Assembly (NCBI GenBank): GCA_029098205.1
Contig: JAQXNW010000063.1
Span: 1-8,045 of the forward strand
DNA from: Eubacteriales bacterium
Lineage (GTDB): Bacteria; Bacillota; Clostridia; Peptostreptococcales; Anaerovoracaceae
Direction of reading: 5' to 3'
DNA length: 8,045 nt
Below are positions 5,317 through 8,045 of this stretch, piece after piece. The notes under the pieces are model-generated. The model saw only the letters and a list, made by a program, of their open reading frames with translations, was not told the DNA's origin and did no database searches. Position 1 is the stretch's first letter; the number at the start of each line of letters is the position of its first letter. Both the position numbers and the translations under genes were made by a program.

Positions 5317-6498
5317 ATGGGCATCAGAGAAAGACTTTCAGGAAATGAAGCCATTGCCTACGCAATGAAGCAGATCAATCCGGATGTAATGGGTGCTTTC
5401 CCGATTACTCCGTCCACAGAAATTCCGCAGTATTTTTCGACATATGTTGATAATGGCGAAGTTGACACAGAGTTCATCGCGGTAGAGTCTGAGCATTCCG
5501 CAATGTCTACATGCATCGGTGCGGAAGCTGCCGGTGTTCGTGCGATTTCCGCGACTTCTTCCTGCGGTCTCTGCTATATGACAGAGATGCTGTATGTCGC
5601 AGCTTCTGACAGACTTCCGATTACGCTGGCAGTCAGCCTTCGTGCGCTGTCCGGCCCGATCAACATCAACAACGACCACTCCGACGCTATGGCGGAGAAG
5701 GACGCTGGCTGGATCATGCTTTTCGCGGAAACGAACCAGGAAGCTTATGACAACTACCTGCAGGCTATGAGAATCGGTGAGGCGGTAAGCCTTCCGACGA
5801 TGGTATGCCAGGATGGATTCATCACATCGCACGCGATTGAGAATATCGAGCTTGTTGAGACAGAGACTGTTAAGAAATTTGTCGGCGAATACAAGCCGGA
5901 GCACGGACTTCTTCATCCGGATGAGAGAATGGCAGTCGGCGCTTATGCGACACCGGTTTACTACATGGAGTGCAAGCGTCAGCAGTCTCAGGCCATGATC
6001 GACGCGTTGGATGTCATCAAGAAGGTCGGCGCGGAATTCGGTGAAGTAACCGGAAGAACGTATGGCCTGATCGAGAAATACAAGATGGACGACGCAGAGC
6101 TTGCGATCGTTATGATCGCTGGTTCTTCTGCTGGTACTGCGAAGGAAGCGATCAACCGTCTCCGTGAGCAGGGCAAGAAGGTTGGTCTTGTAAAGATCCG
6201 TGCTTATCGTCCGTTCCCGGGAAAGGAAATCGGCGAAGCGCTTAAGAATGTGAAAGCGGTTGCTGTTATGGATAAGTCCGACAGCTTCAACGCGCACTGC
6301 GGTCCGGTATTCGCGGATGTTACTTCTTCCCTTTATCAGCAGAGAATCCTGGATCCGATTGCGATCAGCGTAATCTACGGTCTTGGCGGAAGAGACGTAC
6401 GTGTAGAGAGCATCGAGCACGTATTCGCTGAGCTGGAGAAGATTGCTGCAACTGGTGATCCGGGAGAGACTTATCGTTACCTGGACGTTCGTGAATAA
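5317..6498 (+). CDS. porA: Pyruvate/2-oxoacid:ferredoxin oxidoreductase, alpha subunit
   Basis: 393 aa, the normal alpha-subunit length. It forms the active site together with PorB. Seen: GNEAIAYAMKQINPDVMGAF from residue 9, FPITPSTEIP at 28-37, VESEHSAMS at 56-64, RALSGPININNDHSD at 109-123. By recalled alignment to the single-chain pyruvate:ferredoxin oxidoreductase, Thr31 and Arg109 would contact the oxoacid carboxylate and Glu59 would activate the TPP pyrimidine. A C-terminal transketolase-like domain follows (VMIAGSSAGTAKEAI near 266-280). The usual Asn before the RALS motif is Leu here (SLRALSG), a small departure of unknown effect. The ribosome site GAGGAGG begins in the porD stop region (5302-5309). 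Substrate range is not decidable from sequence alone. Confidence 0.94.
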   Translation: MGIRERLSGNEAIAYAMKQINPDVMGAFPITPSTEIPQYFSTYVDNGEVDTEFIAVESEHSAMSTCIGAEAAGVRAISATSSCGLCYMTEMLYVAASDRLPITLAVSLRALSGPININNDHSDAMAEKDAGWIMLFAETNQEAYDNYLQAMRIGEAVSLPTMVCQDGFITSHAIENIELVETETVKKFVGEYKPEHGLLHPDERMAVGAYATPVYYMECKRQQSQAMIDALDVIKKVGAEFGEVTGRTYGLIEKYKMDDAELAIVMIAGSSAGTAKEAINRLREQGKKVGLVKIRAYRPFPGKEIGEALKNVKAVAVMDKSDSFNAHCGPVFADVTSSLYQQRILDPIAISVIYGLGGRDVRVESIEHVFAELEKIAATGDPGETYRYLDVRE

Positions 6499-6513
6499 GG
6501 AGGGCATAACAAG

Positions 6514-7452
6514 ATGGCTTTTAATCTGAAAGAGAATTTGGCGAAGGAAGATCGTCTTGCGAGCGGTCACAGAATGTGTGCCGGATGCGGAAGCCCGGTA
6601 GCGGTCAGAACCGTACTCCGTGCTCTGAATCCGGAAGACCACGCGGTGATCTGCTCTGCGACGAGCTGCCTCGAGGTATCTACATTCCAGTATCCGTACA
6701 ATGCGTGGAAGGACAGCTTCATTCATAACGCATTCGAAAATGCGGGAGCTACAATTTCCGGCGTTGAGACAGCATACAGAGCTCTGAAGAAGCGCGGCAA
6801 ACTGGACGAAACATATAAGTTCATCGCATTCGGCGGAGACGGCGGTACCTATGATATCGGATTCCAATCCCTGTCCGGCGCAATGGAGAGAGGCCATGAC
6901 ATGGTTTATGTATGCTATGATAACGAAGCGTACATGAACACAGGTATTCAGCGTTCTTCTTCCACACCGCGTTTCGCGGACACCACGACCACACCGGCCG
7001 GCAAGGTTGTTCCGGGAAAACCGCAGCAGAAGAAGAATCTGACCAAGATCATGGTTGCGCATAACATTCCGTATGTAGCGCAGTCCACATTCATCGGAAA
7101 CCTGAGCGACCTTTCGACAAAGGCTCATAAGGCTATTTACACAGAAGGACCGGCGTTCCTGAATGTAATGGCTCCGTGTCCGCGTGGATGGAGATATCCT
7201 GGCGACAAGCTTCTCGAGGTTACAAAGGCTGCTGTTGAGACATGCGTATGGCCGCTGTTCGAAGTAGAGAATGGCAAGTATACGATCAACTACTTCCCGA
7301 AGAAGAAGTTTCCGGTTGAGGATTACCTGAAGATGCAGGGCAGATTCAAGCACATGTTCAAACCTGGAAACGAGTGGATGATCGAGCAGGTTCAGGCAGA
7401 AGTTGATAAGAACTGGGAAGACCTGCAGGTTCTCGCTTCTTTGAATAAATAA
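6514..7452 (+). CDS. porB: Pyruvate/2-oxoacid:ferredoxin oxidoreductase, beta subunit
   Basis: 312 aa, the TPP-binding catalytic subunit with its own [4Fe-4S] cluster. Seen: Cys22 and Cys25 (CAGCG), Cys52 (SATSCLEV) and Cys222 (APCPRGW), the four cluster cysteines of PorB. The TPP/Mg motif runs from GDGG at 108-111 to YDNEAYMNTG at 135-144, giving the GDG...N spacing of TPP enzymes. The motif IQRSSSTPRFADTTTTPAGK (145-164) matches pyruvate-type beta subunits. The ribosome site AAGGAGGG (6497-6504) overlaps the porA stop. It is last in the operon, followed by a strong terminator at 7531-7572. Codon choice is uniform across the four genes, with no sign of recent transfer or damage. Confidence 0.95.
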   Translation: MAFNLKENLAKEDRLASGHRMCAGCGSPVAVRTVLRALNPEDHAVICSATSCLEVSTFQYPYNAWKDSFIHNAFENAGATISGVETAYRALKKRGKLDETYKFIAFGGDGGTYDIGFQSLSGAMERGHDMVYVCYDNEAYMNTGIQRSSSTPRFADTTTTPAGKVVPGKPQQKKNLTKIMVAHNIPYVAQSTFIGNLSDLSTKAHKAIYTEGPAFLNVMAPCPRGWRYPGDKLLEVTKAAVETCVWPLFEVENGKYTINYFPKKKFPVEDYLKMQGRFKHMFKPGNEWMIEQVQAEVDKNWEDLQVLASLNK

Positions 7453-7460
7453 GAATCGTT

Positions 7461-7491
7461 TTACAGCTCTCCTTCCGAAAATCCGCTGTAA
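7461..7491 (+). other. Stem-loop in the por 3' untranslated region
   Basis: TTACAGC (7461-7467) pairs perfectly with GCTGTAA (7485-7491) across a 17-nt loop, 8 nt after the porB stop. A near-palindrome around CCAGCTGG follows at 7513-7528. No T-run, so not a terminator; it may protect the mRNA 3' end. Confidence 0.4.
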
Positions 7492-7530
7492 TGACGGGGC
7501 AGAATAGAAGAAGAGCCAGCTGGTTCTTTG

Positions 7531-7572
7531 GATCCTCCGGATGCCGCGAAATGCGGCACCGGAGGATCTTTT
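7531..7572 (+). terminator. Intrinsic terminator of the por operon
   Basis: GATCCTCCGG (7531-7540) pairs with CCGGAGGATC (7559-7568); past a single bulged A, TGCCGC (7542-7547) pairs with GCGGCA (7553-7558) around the loop GAAAT. A T-run follows at 7569-7572. Sixteen base pairs make it the strongest terminator in the window. Confidence 0.92.
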
Positions 7573-7637
7573 GCTTGCGATCCGGGAAACAAATTTAACG
7601 ATCCAAACCGGATTCAGGAACAAACGGAAACGGATTC

Positions 7638-7688
7638 AAAAACGAGAAACCCGCAGGAAAACGCATGCGTGGATCCTGCGGGCTTCTC
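7638..7688 (-). terminator. Intrinsic terminator for minus-strand transcription (glnN side)
   Basis: On the minus strand GAGAA, a one-base mismatch, then CCCGCAGGA (7682 side) pair with TCCTGCGGG and TTCTC (7644 side), giving 9 + 5 bp. This is followed by GTTTTT (7643-7638). The loop contains the palindrome ACGCATGCGT. It faces transcripts from the glutamine synthetase gene, about 185 nt past that stop codon. On the plus strand the same stem has no T-run. Confidence 0.7.
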
Positions 7689-7777
7689 TGGGTGAACAAT
7701 ATACTTTCCTATATAAAAAATATGGACAGGAAAGCCAAACTTAATGGATGTTTCCGGCGAAAATCCAGAAACGGTTC

Positions 7778-7836
7778 GGGGATCCTCTGCACCGGATCCC
7801 CATCCCGCGGGGTGAAAAACGGTTTTTTCACCCCGC
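7778..7836. repeat. Two adjacent perfect inverted repeats downstream of glnN
   Basis: First: GGGGATCC (7778-7785) / GGATCCCC (7794-7801), 8 bp, 8-nt loop. Second: 13-bp perfect stem with arms 7807-7819 and 7824-7836 (GCGGGGTGAAAAA and its complement) around a 4-nt loop. Its A- and T-tracts lie next to the loop, the reverse of an intrinsic terminator, so neither strand gets a T-tail. It could act as a 3' mRNA stabiliser for the convergent transcripts or as a recombination or protein-binding element. Confidence 0.6.
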
Positions 7837-7871
7837 ATTTGTATTATGAAGGGTTGGATTGACTTGATTTG

Positions 7872-8045
7872 TTATTTTACGCTGTAGATCATCTCTCCAT
7901 ACGAAGGATATTTCCAGTACTTTCTGGGAACTACAGTTTCCATTCTGTCTGCAACTTCGCGAAGCTTTCCCATATCGGTAATGATCGGATCCTTGTAGAA
8001 ATCCGCAATTTCTTTAAGCTTTTCGATGGATTTCGCCTTCTCCAG
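7872..8045 (-). CDS. glnN: Glutamine synthetase type III (C-terminal 57 aa, partial)
   Basis: Cytoplasmic ATP-dependent enzyme joining ammonia to glutamate. Only the last 57 residues lie in the window; the frame is open to the edge and ends with TAA at 7874-7872. The final stretch, MGKLREVADRMETVVPRKYW then KYPSYGEMIYSVK, matches the characteristic end of the long (about 700 aa) type III enzymes of Bacteroides, cyanobacteria and clostridia, whose tails read approximately R...AD.LE..V....WP.P.Y.EMLF. The call rests on this tail only, and catalytic motifs are out of view. It converges on the por operon and is not in its transcription unit. Confidence 0.8.
   Translation of the reverse strand: MEKAKSIEKLKEIADFYKDPIITDMGKLREVADRMETVVPRKYWKYPSYGEMIYSVK

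Noticed and set aside
5338..7623. 761-codon minus-strand frame
   Set aside because: Antisense to porA and porB and running into the por terminator; no ribosome site or domain.
7677..7705. TATACT hexamer as a plus-strand promoter
   Set aside because: There is no acceptable -35 at 16-19 bp upstream; the region is explained by the minus-strand terminator.
7541..7862. Three short frames (65-74 codons) on both strands
   Set aside because: They begin in or run through terminator hairpins and inverted repeats, and lack ribosome sites.
1..8045. CRISPR array, tRNA/rRNA, transposase, phage or defence genes
   Set aside because: None seen: no regularly spaced repeats, no cloverleaf or rRNA-like sequence, no transposase motifs or target-site duplications; the coding genes are ordinary metabolic and transport genes with even codon use.

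Overview
The window looks like a chromosomal segment of a strictly anaerobic, low-to-mid G+C Gram-positive bacterium (Bacillota, probably a Clostridia-like amino-acid fermenter). The grounds are strong AGGAGG-type ribosome sites, SigA-like promoters, intrinsic terminators, a four-subunit ferredoxin-dependent 2-oxoacid oxidoreductase and a type III glutamine synthetase. The genus cannot be fixed from this sequence. All identifications come from reading motifs by eye; no database search was possible.

Layout. (1) 1-746, minus strand: N-terminal 248 residues of a Cys/Met-metabolism PLP enzyme (gamma-lyase/gamma-synthase fold), cut by the window edge. (2) 747-1544: a long divergent intergenic region with two matching MerR-type promoters, one facing each way. 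Between them is a self-contained promoter-terminator unit that may encode a small RNA of about 70 nt. (3) 1545-3095, plus: sodium:amino-acid symporter of the AGCS (alanine/glycine:cation) family, ending in a good terminator at 3202-3228. (4) 3502-4341, plus: MerR-family regulator with a BmrR/GyrI-like effector domain. (5) 4423-7452, plus: tightly packed operon porC-porD-porA-porB for a pyruvate/2-oxoacid:ferredoxin oxidoreductase. (6) 7453-7871: hairpin-rich convergent intergenic region with a terminator for each strand. (7) 7872-8045, minus: C-terminal 57 residues of glutamine synthetase type III.

How the parts may work together (inference). The symporter would import an amino acid. The PLP enzyme would eliminate its side chain and amino group to give a 2-oxoacid plus ammonia. 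The ferredoxin oxidoreductase would convert the 2-oxoacid (pyruvate or 2-oxobutyrate) to an acyl-CoA and reduced ferredoxin, and glutamine synthetase could capture ammonia. The most striking signal is regulatory. The divergent PLP-enzyme and symporter genes each have a TTGACT -35, an overlong 19-bp spacer and a -10, with the same half-site ACTCTATAGT in an inverted repeat. This is the classic architecture of promoters activated by MerR-family proteins, and a MerR-family gene lies next to the symporter. Neither the merR gene nor the por operon shows this operator.
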